Source: JBNKVT01 sp050299335
GTDB lineage: Bacteria; Pseudomonadota; Alphaproteobacteria; Rhodobacterales; Rhodobacteraceae
Direction of reading: 5' to 3'
Assembly: GCA_050299335.1 (NCBI GenBank)
Contig: JBNKVT010000001.1
Location: forward strand, 17,857 to 81,856
DNA length: 64,000 nt
The notes beneath the pieces were generated by a model that was given only the letters and a program-made list of their open reading frames with translations, was not told where the DNA came from and did not search any database. Every line of letters starts with the position of its first letter. Positions within the stretch are counted from its first letter, which is position 1. A program made the translations under genes and the position numbers. Of this stretch, positions 50,198 through 58,853 are shown in pieces.

Positions 50198-52111
50198 TTA
50201 TTCATTGAATGTATAATAAATCGTCTCGGCCAACCGGTCCGAAATCCCTTTCACCGCCTTCAGATCCGCCAGCCCCGCCCGGGTCACCGCCTTGGCCGAG
50301 CCGAAATGCGCCAGAAGTGCCTTCTTGCGCCCGGCCCCAACGCCGGGCACCTCGTCCAGCGGCGTTGCCCCGATTGCCTTGGCGCGTTTCTGGCGATGGG
50401 CGCCGATGGCGAAACGGTGCGCCTCGTCGCGGAGACGCTGGATGAAATAGAGCACCGGATCGCGGTGGGGCAAGGCGAAGGGGGGGGCGCCAGGACGGTG
50501 GAATTCCTCCTTGCCGGCATCGCGGTCGACACCCTTGGCGACACCGACGATCCCCAGATCACCGACGCCCAAGGTTTGCATCACTTTCACAACGGCCGCG
50601 ACCTGGCCGGCGCCGCCATCGATCAGCAGAAGGTCGGGCCAGAGGCCGTTCTCGCGGTCGGGATCCTCTTTCAGGAGGCGGGAAAAGCGGCGGGTGAGGA
50701 CCTCCTTCATCATGCCGAAATCATCGCCGGGGGTGAGGTCGGCGCCCTTGATATTGAACTTGCGGTAGTTGGATTTCAGGAACCCCTCAGGCCCGGCGAC
50801 GATCATCGCCCCCACTGCATTGGTCCCTTGAATATGCGAGTTGTCATAGACCTCGATCCGCTCGGGCGGCGTGTCGAGACCGAAGACCTCGGCCAGCCCG
50901 GCCAGCAATCTGCCCTGGGTAGCGGTCTCGGCCATCCTGCGGGCCAGCGCCTCGCGCGCGTTGCGGGCGGCGTGTTCGACAAGAGCGGCCTTTTCGCCGC
51001 GCTGCGGAACCGAAAGGCGGACGCGGCGGCCGAGTTTCAGGCTCAACGCCCCTTCCAGAAGGTCCGGGTTCTCGACACCATGCGACAGGAGCAAGCTGCA
51101 GGGCGGGGTCTTGTTGCCATAAAACTGGACGAGGAAGGCTTCAAGGATCTCCTCCGGCTCCGCCCCCGATCCGGTGCGCGGGAAATAGGCGCGGTTACCC
51201 CAATTCTGGTTGGCGCGGATGAAAAAGACTTGCACGCAGGCCTGACCGCTATCCTGGTGGAGCGCGACGATATCCGCCTCCTCGACCCCTTCGGGATTGA
51301 TGCCTTGCGTCCCCTGAACATGGGTCAGAGCCCGGATCCGATCGCGGAGCGCGGCGGCGCGTTCGAATTCCATCGCCTCGGCGGCCTTCGCCATTTCGGC
51401 GGCGAGGTCCTTCTGGATGCGGGTGGTCTTGCCCTGCAGGAACAGCGCCGCATCCTCGACCAGCTCGCCATACTCCGCCCGGCTGATCTTGCCGACGCAG
51501 GGCCCCGAACAGCGCTTGATCTGGTAGAGCAGGCAGGGCCTTGTGCGGCTTTCGAACATCGCATCGGTGCAATTGCGCAACAGGAAGGCCTTCTGCAGCT
51601 GGTTCAACGTCCGGTTCACCGCGCCCGCCGAGGCGAAGGGGCCGAAATAGCGGCCGCCTTCCTTCTTGGCCCCGCGATGTTTCTTGATCTGCGGATACGC
51701 ATGTTCATCGGTGATCAGAATATTCGGAAAACTCTTGTCGTCGCGCAGCAGCACGTTGTAGCGCGGCTTCAGCTGCTTGATGAGATTCTGTTCGAGCAGC
51801 AGCGCCTCGGTCTCGGTCTCGGTGGTCAGGAACATCATCGAGGCAGTGGCCGAGATCATCCGCCAGATCCGCGCCGAATGCCCGGTCGGCTTGGCATAGG
51901 ACGAGACCCGCTTCTTCAGGCTCCGCGCCTTGCCGACATAAAGCACCGCGCCCTTGTCATCGAGCATCCGGTAAACGCCGGGCTGCTCGGTGAGGGTCTT
52001 CAGGTAGCCTTGGATCACTTCGACGCCGGTCGGCCGCGTCGGGTCGGCAACGGGACGGCCGTCTTCGTCGAATTGGGGCTGATCGGTCTGTGTCGGTATG
52101 TCGGGCAGCAT
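50198..52111 (-). CDS. uvrC: excinuclease ABC subunit C
   Basis: A 637-residue nuclease that makes both incisions in nucleotide excision repair with UvrA and UvrB. Domains in order: GIY-YIG nuclease (GVYRMLDDKGAVLYVGKA near residue 45), a UVR motif for UvrB binding (residues 220-255), an RNase H-like 5' nuclease domain (IEVYDNSHIQGTNAVGAM) and a C-terminal double helix-hairpin-helix (EVPGVGAGRKKALLAHFGS). Full length. The SDR gene lies upstream across a 313-bp AT-rich gap. Confidence 0.97.
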   Translation of the reverse strand: MLPDIPTQTDQPQFDEDGRPVADPTRPTGVEVIQGYLKTLTEQPGVYRMLDDKGAVLYVGKARSLKKRVSSYAKPTGHSARIWRMISATASMMFLTTETETEALLLEQNLIKQLKPRYNVLLRDDKSFPNILITDEHAYPQIKKHRGAKKEGGRYFGPFASAGAVNRTLNQLQKAFLLRNCTDAMFESRTRPCLLYQIKRCSGPCVGKISRAEYGELVEDAALFLQGKTTRIQKDLAAEMAKAAEAMEFERAAALRDRIRALTHVQGTQGINPEGVEEADIVALHQDSGQACVQVFFIRANQNWGNRAYFPRTGSGAEPEEILEAFLVQFYGNKTPPCSLLLSHGVENPDLLEGALSLKLGRRVRLSVPQRGEKAALVEHAARNAREALARRMAETATQGRLLAGLAEVFGLDTPPERIEVYDNSHIQGTNAVGAMIVAGPEGFLKSNYRKFNIKGADLTPGDDFGMMKEVLTRRFSRLLKEDPDRENGLWPDLLLIDGGAGQVAAVVKVMQTLGVGDLGIVGVAKGVDRDAGKEEFHRPGAPPFALPHRDPVLYFIQRLRDEAHRFAIGAHRQKRAKAIGATPLDEVPGVGAGRKKALLAHFGSAKAVTRAGLADLKAVKGISDRLAETIYYTFNE

Positions 52112-52179
52112 CGTGCGGTGGGTTCCGGTCCTGGCTGGTGATTCTCCCTAGCGCTGCCGCTACGAAGAGTGAATAGCAA

Positions 52180-52385
52180 GGAAAAACATACTCACCGTTC
52201 CTGTGGATAATTATGCGGATAAAAATTTTTTCGCTGGCTTCGGACCTTAATTACTTGGCCGGTCAGCGGATTGCTGAAAATTTAGGCAAAATTGTAACAC
52301 TCAGATAACAAAGAGTAATTTTTTTAAATCAGGATAAATTTATGGAATCGTTAACAAATTCATTACCGAATTGTGACGGAAATGT
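52180..52385. other. AT-rich intergenic stretch with a DnaA box
   Basis: Within the 313-bp gap between the SDR and uvrC genes, about 200 bp are strikingly AT-rich against a GC-rich genome. It contains a perfect DnaA box (TGTGGATAA, 52202-52210), a GCGGATAAAAATTTTTTCGC stretch and several A/T runs, including T7 near 52320. It presumably includes the uvrC promoter; it may also hide a small RNA. One box alone is not evidence for an origin. Confidence 0.5.
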
Positions 52386-52424
52386 GTGGCGTGGACAATC
52401 GGAGGTGAGGTCCGGCGGTCTTTC

Positions 52425-53222
52425 TCAACCCGGACCGTCATTCTCCAGCCCGATAATGTCAGGAGTCCGCCATCCCAGATGCTGGCCGCCATCGACACAG
52501 ACAAGCTGACCGGTAACACCATGGCTCTCAAGGAGGAATCGCAGAGCGGTCCGGATGCCCGTCTCGTCCGAGCCGCGCTCCAGCACCGTCGCGGCCCTCT
52601 GGGCGGAAAAATGCGCCGCGCTTTGACTGGCGCCCTTCAGGGTCGGACCAGGGCCGATGGCGTTGACGCGGATGTCCGGTGCCAGCGCCCTCGCCGAGGT
52701 CTGGGTCAGACCCCAGAGCCCGTATTTGGCAAGGGTATAGGTCATGAAGTCCGGAGTCAGCTTGCGCACCCGCTGGTCGATCATGTTGATGATCGCCCCG
52801 CCAGCCCGCGCCTCGCCATTCGCCTCACGTGCCGCTTTCGGAGATTGGCGGGCAAAGGCCTGGGTCAGGAAAAGCGGAGCTTTCAGGTTCGAACCCAGAT
52901 GCCGTTCCCAGCTCTCGGCCGTGGCCGAGAGGATGTCGTCATACTCGAAGATCGAGGCATTGTTCACCAGCACATCCAGCGGCCGCCCCAGCGCCTTGGC
53001 TGCCTGATCCACCAGGCCGGCCACGGCTGTATCGTCGAGGAGGTTCGCCTGCAGCACTGTGGCCGAAACACCGCAGTCGCGGGCCTCCGCCGCCACCGCT
53101 TCGGCGTCGTCCCGGCTGCCGTGGAAATGGATGGCGACATCGGCCCCCATCGCGGCGAGTTCCAGCACCAACGCGCGGCCCAGCCGCCTCGCGCCTCCGG
53201 TAACCAGTGCTGCGCGTGTCAT
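52425..53222 (-). CDS. SDR oxidoreductase, pteridine reductase-like
   Basis: A 265-residue NADPH-dependent short-chain reductase. The cofactor loop TGGARRLG and VNNAS motif are present, and Tyr162-x3-Lys166 is intact. The usual catalytic Ser is replaced by Asp149, exactly 13 residues before the Tyr. That Asp-x12-Tyr-x3-Lys arrangement is the PTR1/FolM pteridine reductase pattern, so reduction of dihydropterin or dihydrofolate is likely. In Rhodobacteraceae an SDR often precedes uvrC, as here. Biochemical role unproven. Confidence 0.85.
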   Translation of the reverse strand: MTRAALVTGGARRLGRALVLELAAMGADVAIHFHGSRDDAEAVAAEARDCGVSATVLQANLLDDTAVAGLVDQAAKALGRPLDVLVNNASIFEYDDILSATAESWERHLGSNLKAPLFLTQAFARQSPKAAREANGEARAGGAIINMIDQRVRKLTPDFMTYTLAKYGLWGLTQTSARALAPDIRVNAIGPGPTLKGASQSAAHFSAQRAATVLERGSDETGIRTALRFLLESHGVTGQLVCVDGGQHLGWRTPDIIGLENDGPG

Positions 53223-53233
53223 GACCCCTCCTC

Positions 53234-54160
53234 TCAGAACAGGGTGACCATATAGGCGCCATAGGCGATCAGGAACCCGAATCCGACGCCGCGCGGCATG
53301 GCGCGGCCCTGGAGGGTGAAAGGAAGCAGGGCCAGGGTGGCGGCGAGCATGACCCAGAGATCCTCGACCAGCAAATGGCGGTTGACCGGGACCTCGCCGA
53401 TCAGGGTGGTGACGCCCATGATGGCCAGAAGGTTGAACAGGTTCGAGCCCAGCACATTGCCCAGCGCAACCTCGGCATGTTTCTTCATCGCGGCGATTGC
53501 GGAGGTGAACAACTCCGGCAGCGAAGTGCCGATGGCGACGATGGTCAGGCCGATGATCTCATCGGAGACGCCGAATTCATGCGCCAGCCCGCGCGCGCCA
53601 TCGACGAGGAAATCCGCCCCGAGCGGCAGACCGACCAGCCCGGCGATCAGGAAGGCACCGGTCTGCCAATCCGGCATCTGGCGGATACGTTCGCGGTCGG
53701 GATCGGCGCGGCGATGGGCGCGGGCGGCGCGCAGGGCGCTTGTCAGCATATAGGCGAGACAGGCGAGCAGGATCAGCCCGTGCCACCAGGTCAGCGGCCC
53801 GGCGAAGCACAAGGCGATGAAGATCAGCGTCGCCAGCAGCATCTGGATATAGGATTTGCGCGTGTCCACGGCCTTTGCCGGTATCGCCGAGATCGCCACC
53901 GACAAACCAAGCACCAGCGCCACATTGGCGATGTTTGAACCGACGACATTGCCCAGCGCCAGTCCCGGCGCGCCCGTCAGCACCGACTGGACCGAGATCA
54001 GCAATTCCGGGGCCGAGGTGCCGAAACCGACGATGACCAGGCTGACGATGAAGGGCGGTACGCCGAAGCGGACCGAGGCCGAAACGGCACCGCGCACCAG
54101 CGCATCACCGGCCATGACCAGAAGCACGAGCCCGCCAATAAGCGACAGGATATCGGTCAT
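53234..54160 (-). CDS. Ca2+/Na+ antiporter family (YrbG-like) exchanger
   Basis: A 308-residue inner-membrane cation exchanger of the CaCA family. The two inverted alpha-repeats are clear: GFGTSAPELLIS with GNVVGSNIANVALVLG, and AIGTSLPELFTS with GNVLGSNLFNLLAIMG, including the Glu in each PEL motif. About ten membrane segments. It ends 11 bp before the SDR gene, so the two may be co-transcribed. ATG at 54160 matches family length. Confidence 0.94.
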   Translation of the reverse strand: MTDILSLIGGLVLLVMAGDALVRGAVSASVRFGVPPFIVSLVIVGFGTSAPELLISVQSVLTGAPGLALGNVVGSNIANVALVLGLSVAISAIPAKAVDTRKSYIQMLLATLIFIALCFAGPLTWWHGLILLACLAYMLTSALRAARAHRRADPDRERIRQMPDWQTGAFLIAGLVGLPLGADFLVDGARGLAHEFGVSDEIIGLTIVAIGTSLPELFTSAIAAMKKHAEVALGNVLGSNLFNLLAIMGVTTLIGEVPVNRHLLVEDLWVMLAATLALLPFTLQGRAMPRGVGFGFLIAYGAYMVTLF

Positions 54161-54233
54161 GACCGCGTTTTCCCCGATCCGTTCCGGCGCCATTCGTCAA
54201 AGGCCTGAGCCCTGGGAAGGGCCTCCCCCCTGA

Positions 54234-54256
54234 CCCCCCTCCCAAGGGGAGGGGGG
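54234..54256. repeat. C/G-run hairpin between two minus-strand genes
   Basis: A 10-bp stem of CCCCCCTCCC against GGGAGGGGGG with a three-base loop lies between the zinc-ribbon and exchanger genes. There is no T run. It may act as a terminator with Rho, or be a simple repeat. Confidence 0.4.
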
Positions 54257-54299
54257 GACGCCGGGCGGCAGGGTTCCGGAAAAGGGCGCGCGGCGCGGC

Positions 54300-54479
54300 T
54301 CAGGTCTTGCAGGAGCACGTGCCCTCGCCGAGGATATAAGCCCCGCATTCGGGGCATTTCCGCGCTTCGGTAACCTTCCTGCCGGGCCGCTTCATGCGCG
54401 GCAGTTTCGGCATCCGCAGCTTGCCGAACATCGCGAGGATAATCATCCCGATCAGAAAGAAGGTGACCGCCTTGACCAT
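54300..54479 (-). CDS. 59-residue membrane-anchored zinc-ribbon peptide
   Basis: A short gene starting at ATG 54479, two bases after the sppA-type stop. It encodes one N-terminal membrane helix (AVTFFLIGMIILAMFG), a basic linker rich in Lys/Arg/Pro (MPKLPRMKRPGRK) and a C-terminal zinc-ribbon half (KCPECGAYILGEG then CSC). The four cysteines can bind one metal. Function unknown; the tight spacing suggests a link to the S49 peptidase. Confidence 0.82.
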   Translation of the reverse strand: MVKAVTFFLIGMIILAMFGKLRMPKLPRMKRPGRKVTEARKCPECGAYILGEGTCSCKT

Positions 54480-54481
54480 CA

Positions 54482-55276
54482 CTACAGCCCGAACCGCGCC
54501 CAATGGACACGGTCCTCGACCACCCCCAACGCATCCGATGCCGCCTGCGCCCCCAGCCGCCGCAGAAGGCCCCGTTTCGGTTTCTGGACGCTGAACCGGA
54601 CCTTGTCGCCATAGAGTTCCTTCATCTTCGGCACCAGATGCCCGATCCCGTCGGCGAGCCCGGCCTCGACCGCTTCGGGACCGAGGAAGATATCGCCGGT
54701 AAACAGATCCCTGTCCGCCAGCTTCGCGCCGCGCCGCGCCTTCACCTGGGCGATGAAATTCTCGTGGATCACCGATTGCAGGCTTTTCAGCCGCGCGATA
54801 TCGCTGTCCTTTTCCGGTCGGAACGGGTCGAGGATGCTCTTGTCCTCGCCGGCGGTATAGACCCGCCGCTCGATCCCGTGCTTGGCGATCAGATCGGGAA
54901 AGCCGAACCCGGCATAGATCACCCCGATCGAGCCGAGGATGGAGCTGGCATCGGCCCAGATCTCGTCCGCCGCCGTCGCCAGCCAATAGCCGCCCGAGGC
55001 AGCGACATCCTCGCAAAACGCATGGACCGGCACCGATTTCTCATCCGCCAGCCGCCGGATACGGGCGGCAATCAGCGAGGATTGCACCGGCGAGCCCCCC
55101 GGCGAGTTGATCGCCAGCGCGACCGCGCTGGGCTTGCCCTTGAAGGCCTTCTCGATCAGCGGCGCGAGGGCGGTGTCGGTCAGCGACGCGCCAAAACGTC
55201 CCGAGCCGCCGATGACGCCTTCGAGGCGGATCACCGAGACTGTCGGGCGGGACGAGAATTTGTTGAACAGGGCCAT
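54482..55276 (-). CDS. S49 family peptidase (SppA/SohB-like)
   Basis: A 264-residue serine protease of the SppA type, which in E. coli digests signal peptides remaining in the membrane. The nucleophile is Ser94 in DVAASGGYW, and the general base is Lys146 in TAGEDKSILDPF. INSPGGSP is the oxyanion segment. It has no signal peptide or clear membrane helix, so it may be peripheral, perhaps tethered by the zinc-ribbon peptide encoded two bases downstream. Half-length form typical of alphaproteobacteria. Confidence 0.93.
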   Translation of the reverse strand: MALFNKFSSRPTVSVIRLEGVIGGSGRFGASLTDTALAPLIEKAFKGKPSAVALAINSPGGSPVQSSLIAARIRRLADEKSVPVHAFCEDVAASGGYWLATAADEIWADASSILGSIGVIYAGFGFPDLIAKHGIERRVYTAGEDKSILDPFRPEKDSDIARLKSLQSVIHENFIAQVKARRGAKLADRDLFTGDIFLGPEAVEAGLADGIGHLVPKMKELYGDKVRFSVQKPKRGLLRRLGAQAASDALGVVEDRVHWARFGL

Positions 55277-55287
55277 GTCCGGAAGAC

Positions 55288-55989
55288 TTAAGCTTTCGGT
55301 GCGGTAGCCGCAACCACGGCTTCGCGTTCATGTTCCGGACCGGCCATCCCACGCAGCAGTCGCCGTTGGAGTCTGCCATGCAACTGCCTGATCTTGCGGG
55401 TGTTTTGAGATCGGAACCACTTGCGCAGCGGTATCGCCTGTTTCGAGCCGGTGCCGTCGATACAGACATAGCGCCCGGTGCCGTCTTCTCGCAGCTGGTA
55501 GACGACATTCTTCGTATTGAGATCGCCCAGCACGACGTGATGGGCCTCCAGCGTCTCGAAAAACGGTTTCAGATCGTCCAGATGCTGCCGGGTCGCGCCC
55601 TTGCGTTTTGAAATCTCAAAGACGGTCTCGGACAGCGACCCATCGGGATCGGCGATTTTCTCGAACAGAAAGCCAAGGCCGAGATCGGTTTGCACGATCC
55701 CCTGTATATAGCACAGCGGCAGATCGATCCCGGGCTCGGGATGACGGGCCTTCAGATCGACGAATTCGGCGAATTCTCGCTTGAACGGATAATAGGCCGA
55801 GGCCTTGCTGAAGCGGTCAAGCCAGCGGCGGCGGACCAGATTGCCCTCCGCGTCATAGGTCTCGGGCTTCAGGACCTTGACCAGCGTATCATCGGCATCT
55901 GGATGCTCATAGACATATTGCCGGCGGCCCTGCGCAACGGGTTCGCGATCCGACAGAACAAGAACGGAATTTTTTATTAGCGAAAGCAT
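55288..55989 (-). CDS. YrbL family kinase-fold protein, copy 1
   Basis: A 233-residue cytosolic protein of the YrbL/PhoP-regulated family. A kinase-like fold is visible: VYEHPDADDTLVKVLKPE holds a Lys in place, LGDLNTKNVVY matches the Asp-x4-Asn catalytic loop, and VCIDGTGSK looks like the metal-binding DFG/DG segment. Substrate unknown. ATG at 55989 is used. A paralogue lies 46 bp upstream on the same strand. Confidence in the family is good; in kinase activity low. Confidence 0.85.
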   Translation of the reverse strand: MLSLIKNSVLVLSDREPVAQGRRQYVYEHPDADDTLVKVLKPETYDAEGNLVRRRWLDRFSKASAYYPFKREFAEFVDLKARHPEPGIDLPLCYIQGIVQTDLGLGFLFEKIADPDGSLSETVFEISKRKGATRQHLDDLKPFFETLEAHHVVLGDLNTKNVVYQLREDGTGRYVCIDGTGSKQAIPLRKWFRSQNTRKIRQLHGRLQRRLLRGMAGPEHEREAVVAATAPKA

Positions 55990-56035
55990 GGCCGTACACA
56001 TAGAGGCTTTGAAGGCCAAGTCCAGCCCGGACCGG

Positions 56036-56734
56036 TCAATTGGGTTGATCGACCGGGTCCGTCCGGTTCTTGGGAATTTCGGACCGGCGCATCCCACGTC
56101 GGATCGCTTTCAGACAATGGTCCTCGATGGCGCTCAGCTTACGGTCGTTCATCCGGCGGAACCAGCGCCGCGTCGGGACGAACTGCTTGCACCCGATACT
56201 GTCCACCCACACAAACCGTCCGGTACCGTCTGGCCGGGTCTGATAGACGACATTATCGAGGTTGAAATTGCTCAGCACCACGTGCTTCTCGCGAAGATCC
56301 CGAAAATGCGCGTCGAGTTCGTCTATCTGCCGTGCCCCGGCCCGGCCGCTGGCGATGAGCGCCTTGAGCGTCGGCGCAAGGCTGCCGTCGGGGTCGGAAA
56401 TCCGCTCATAGACCAGCCCGACGCCCAGATCGGTCTGAACGAGGCCGCGCACTTCGCATAACGGCAGCTCGACACCCGGTTGGGGGTGGCGCGCCTTCAG
56501 TTCGAGATATTCGCGTATTTCACGCAGGAAGTCGCCGAAGGCCGTGGCGCGGCGGAAGCGGTCGGTGAGACGGCGCTGCAGCAGGTTGCCCTGGTCGTCA
56601 CAGGTTTCGGGTTTCGGTACCTTGACCAGGGCCGTCGGGTCGGACGGGTGCTCGTAGACATTCTGCCGCCGACCTGCCGCAATGGGCTGGAGGTCCGAAA
56701 GGACAATTATGGGGGCGGCGGTCTGTGACGACAT
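56036..56734 (-). CDS. YrbL family protein, copy 2, degenerate catalytic site
   Basis: A 232-residue paralogue of the next gene, sharing the VYEHPSDPTALVKVPKPE, LVQTDLGVG and NVVYQ patterns. In the catalytic loop, GDLN becomes SNFN, so the Asp is replaced by Asn, and the metal-binding DG becomes DS (WVDSIGCK). This looks like a pseudo-enzyme or an altered specificity copy. ATG at 56734 is preferred over a TTG 39 bases upstream. The pair probably arose by duplication and is co-transcribed. Confidence 0.83.
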   Translation of the reverse strand: MSSQTAAPIIVLSDLQPIAAGRRQNVYEHPSDPTALVKVPKPETCDDQGNLLQRRLTDRFRRATAFGDFLREIREYLELKARHPQPGVELPLCEVRGLVQTDLGVGLVYERISDPDGSLAPTLKALIASGRAGARQIDELDAHFRDLREKHVVLSNFNLDNVVYQTRPDGTGRFVWVDSIGCKQFVPTRRWFRRMNDRKLSAIEDHCLKAIRRGMRRSEIPKNRTDPVDQPN

Positions 56735-56801
56735 GATGACAGATGTATTACGGATCGGACGATTGTCCTGCAATGGCGTTTCTTCACCGTGAAAGGGGGC
56801 G

Positions 56802-57140
56802 TCAGTCTTCGACGTCCATCAGCGGCGCGATCATCCGTTCCAAAGCGTCGAAATCCGCCTCCGAGAACCCGCCGAAGCTTTCCATCCAGATCGAAGCGTC
56901 GCGCATCGCCTCGACATTCAGCCGGCACCATTTCACCCGCCCCGCGCGCCGCTGGGTCACCAGCCCGGCCTGGGTCAGAACCGCTACATGTTTCGAGACC
57001 GCCGCCAGCGACATCTCGAACGGTTCGGCCAGGGCACTGACCGTCAGGTCGCCCGCCAGCAGCCGCGCGACGATCTCGCGGCGGGTCGGGTCGGCGAGGG
57101 CGGCGAAGGTACGGTCGAGCTGGGCGGAGGCGTCGGTCAT
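56802..57140 (-). CDS. ArsR-family transcriptional regulator
   Basis: A 112-residue winged-helix repressor. The start FAALADPTRREIVARLL, the recognition helix SLAAVSKHVAVLTQAGLV and wing QRRAGRVKWCRL match the SdpR-like ArsR subgroup, which usually does not sense metal. Only one cysteine is present, so ligand binding by thiols is unlikely. A frequent neighbour in this subgroup is an SRPBCC (AHSA1) gene; none is here. It is upstream of the YrbL pair on the same strand, 67 bp away, and could regulate it. Confidence 0.92.
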   Translation of the reverse strand: MTDASAQLDRTFAALADPTRREIVARLLAGDLTVSALAEPFEMSLAAVSKHVAVLTQAGLVTQRRAGRVKWCRLNVEAMRDASIWMESFGGFSEADFDALERMIAPLMDVED

Positions 57141-57403
57141 GGCCGCAGACTAGGCGCGGGAAAATGAATCATCAACCATTCGGTTAAATGAAACCGGAAG
57201 GCGCAACAGGCCCGTGGCCTGGGCGGGGCGTCTCCTGCGCCTCCTCGCCGCACCTGATAAAAATCCTTTTAAATCAGAATGATACGAGGTGTTGCCGCAA
57301 GCTTCCTTTGCCTTGACAGCCCCCGAAACCGCCCCTAGTGTCCGCGCCAAGTCAGCAGGCCGGGTTCTATCCCGGTTTGCCGCCGGAAAGGACGCCGTTC
57401 GCA

Positions 57404-57751
57404 ATGGCAGAAGAGCCGGTTGAAGACAGGCTTGAGGGACTGGGCAAGCGCATAAAGGCCGCGAAGGCGGCGCAGGAACCGCCGCCCCGAAAGCCGAACG
57501 CGCATAGCGCCGCCGGGCTTGCCTGGCGCATGGTTTTGGAGCTGGTGATCGGTCTGGTCATCGGCTTCGGCATCGGAATGGGGCTCGACACCCTCTTCGG
57601 GACGCTCCCGATCTTTCTGGTGCTGTTCATATTGCTGGGCTTCGCCGCCGGGGTGCGCACGATGATGCACACGGTCAAGGAAGTGCAGAGGAAAAAGCCG
57701 GAAGCCCCGGCGGAAACTCAGCCCCAAGCGGGCGACGAAGACGAGGACTGA
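57404..57751 (+). CDS. atpI: F0F1 ATP synthase assembly protein AtpI
   Basis: A 115-residue inner-membrane protein with two helices (about residues 42-64 and 68-90) and charged ends. It is the usual first gene of F0 operons, helping assemble the c-ring. Family signs are RLEGLGKRIKAAKAA and GLAWRMVLELVIGLVIGFGIGMGLD. ATG at 57404 follows AAGGACG; an upstream in-frame ATG is disfavoured. atpB begins five bases later. Confidence 0.93.
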   Translation: MAEEPVEDRLEGLGKRIKAAKAAQEPPPRKPNAHSAAGLAWRMVLELVIGLVIGFGIGMGLDTLFGTLPIFLVLFILLGFAAGVRTMMHTVKEVQRKKPEAPAETQPQAGDEDED

Positions 57752-57756
57752 GACCC

Positions 57757-58512
57757 GTGGCAGGCGAATCTCACGAAGGCGGCGGCTTCAACATTCACCC
57801 GATGGACCAGTTCGTGGTCTCGCCCCTTTTCGGCGGCCACGAGGTCCACTGGTACACGATCACCAACCAGACGCTCTGGCTCGGCATCGCTCTGGCCTGC
57901 ACCTTCCTTCTGTTTGTCTACGCCACCCGCGGCCGCGCCCTCGTTCCGACGCGGTCCCAGTCGCTGGCCGAGGTGGTCTACGGCTTCGTCCACAAGATGA
58001 TCGAGGATATCGCCGGCAAGCAGGGGCTGAAATACTTCCCCTATATCTTCACCATCTTCATCTTCATCATCTTCGCCAACGTCCTGGGCCTGCTGCCCTA
58101 TTCCTTCACCACCACCTCGCATATCGCGCTGACCGGCGTCCTGGCGATGATGGTCTTCGTCGCCGTCACCGTGATCGGCTTCGTCAAGCACGGCGCGGGC
58201 TTCCTGAAACTCTTCTGGATCTCCTCCGCCCCGCTGGCCCTGCGCCCGGTCCTGCTGCTGATCGAGGTGATCTCCTACTTCGTCCGCCCCGTCAGCCACT
58301 CCATCCGCCTCGCGGGCAACATGATGGCCGGCCACGCCGTCATCAAGGTCTTCGCGGGCTTTGCCGGGGCGATGGGCGTCTTCTCGATCTTCCCGATCTT
58401 CGGGATCGTCGCCATCTACGGGCTCGAGATGATCGTCACGATCATCCAGGCCTATGTCTTCACCATCCTGACCTGCGTGTATCTCAACGACGCGCTGCAT
58501 CCGGGTCACTGA
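57757..58512 (+). CDS. atpB: F0F1 ATP synthase subunit a
   Basis: A 251-residue inner-membrane proton half-channel subunit. The essential arginine is in SIRLAGNMMAGH, and the flanking helices PLALRPVLLLIEVISYFVRP and IVTIIQAYVFTILTCVYL are intact. Translation starts at GTG 57757, supported by position just after atpI and the family N-terminus. Five to six membrane helices. Confidence 0.97.
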   Translation: MAGESHEGGGFNIHPMDQFVVSPLFGGHEVHWYTITNQTLWLGIALACTFLLFVYATRGRALVPTRSQSLAEVVYGFVHKMIEDIAGKQGLKYFPYIFTIFIFIIFANVLGLLPYSFTTTSHIALTGVLAMMVFVAVTVIGFVKHGAGFLKLFWISSAPLALRPVLLLIEVISYFVRPVSHSIRLAGNMMAGHAVIKVFAGFAGAMGVFSIFPIFGIVAIYGLEMIVTIIQAYVFTILTCVYLNDALHPGH

Positions 58513-58550
58513 ACCAAATCCCGAAATTCCATTCCCGAAGGAGCAAGAAC

Positions 58551-58790
58551 ATGGAACTCGAAGCTGCAAACGAACTCGGCAAACTGATCGGCGCGGGCCT
58601 CGCCTGTACCGGCATGGGCGGCGCGGCCGTCGGCGTGGGCCACGTGGTCGGCAACTACCTCTCGGGTGCCCTGCGCAACCCCGCCGCCGCCGGCGACCAG
58701 ACCGCGACCATGTTCATCGGTATCGCCTTTGCCGAAGCGCTGGGGATCTTCTCGTTCCTCGTCGCCCTGCTGCTGATGTTCGCGCTTTAA
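58551..58790 (+). CDS. atpE: F0F1 ATP synthase subunit c
   Basis: A 79-residue hairpin protein of two helices forming the rotor ring. The first helix has a glycine motif (GMGGAAVGVGHVVG), and the proton-carrying Glu lies in GIAFAEALGIFSFL in the second. GAAVGVG rather than GxGxGxG is normal for H+ type rings of this order. A good AAGGAGCA ribosome site precedes it. Confidence 0.98.
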   Translation: MELEAANELGKLIGAGLACTGMGGAAVGVGHVVGNYLSGALRNPAAAGDQTATMFIGIAFAEALGIFSFLVALLLMFAL

Positions 58791-58853
58791 TAGCCGCAAC
58801 CGGAATATCCGGGTGGCCCCGCCGGGGCCGCCGATGCCAGATCGGAGACAAAC

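Noticed and set aside
52202..52210. Chromosomal replication origin at the DnaA box
   Set aside because: Only one perfect box was found and no dnaA, gidA/parAB or other origin-linked gene lies nearby.
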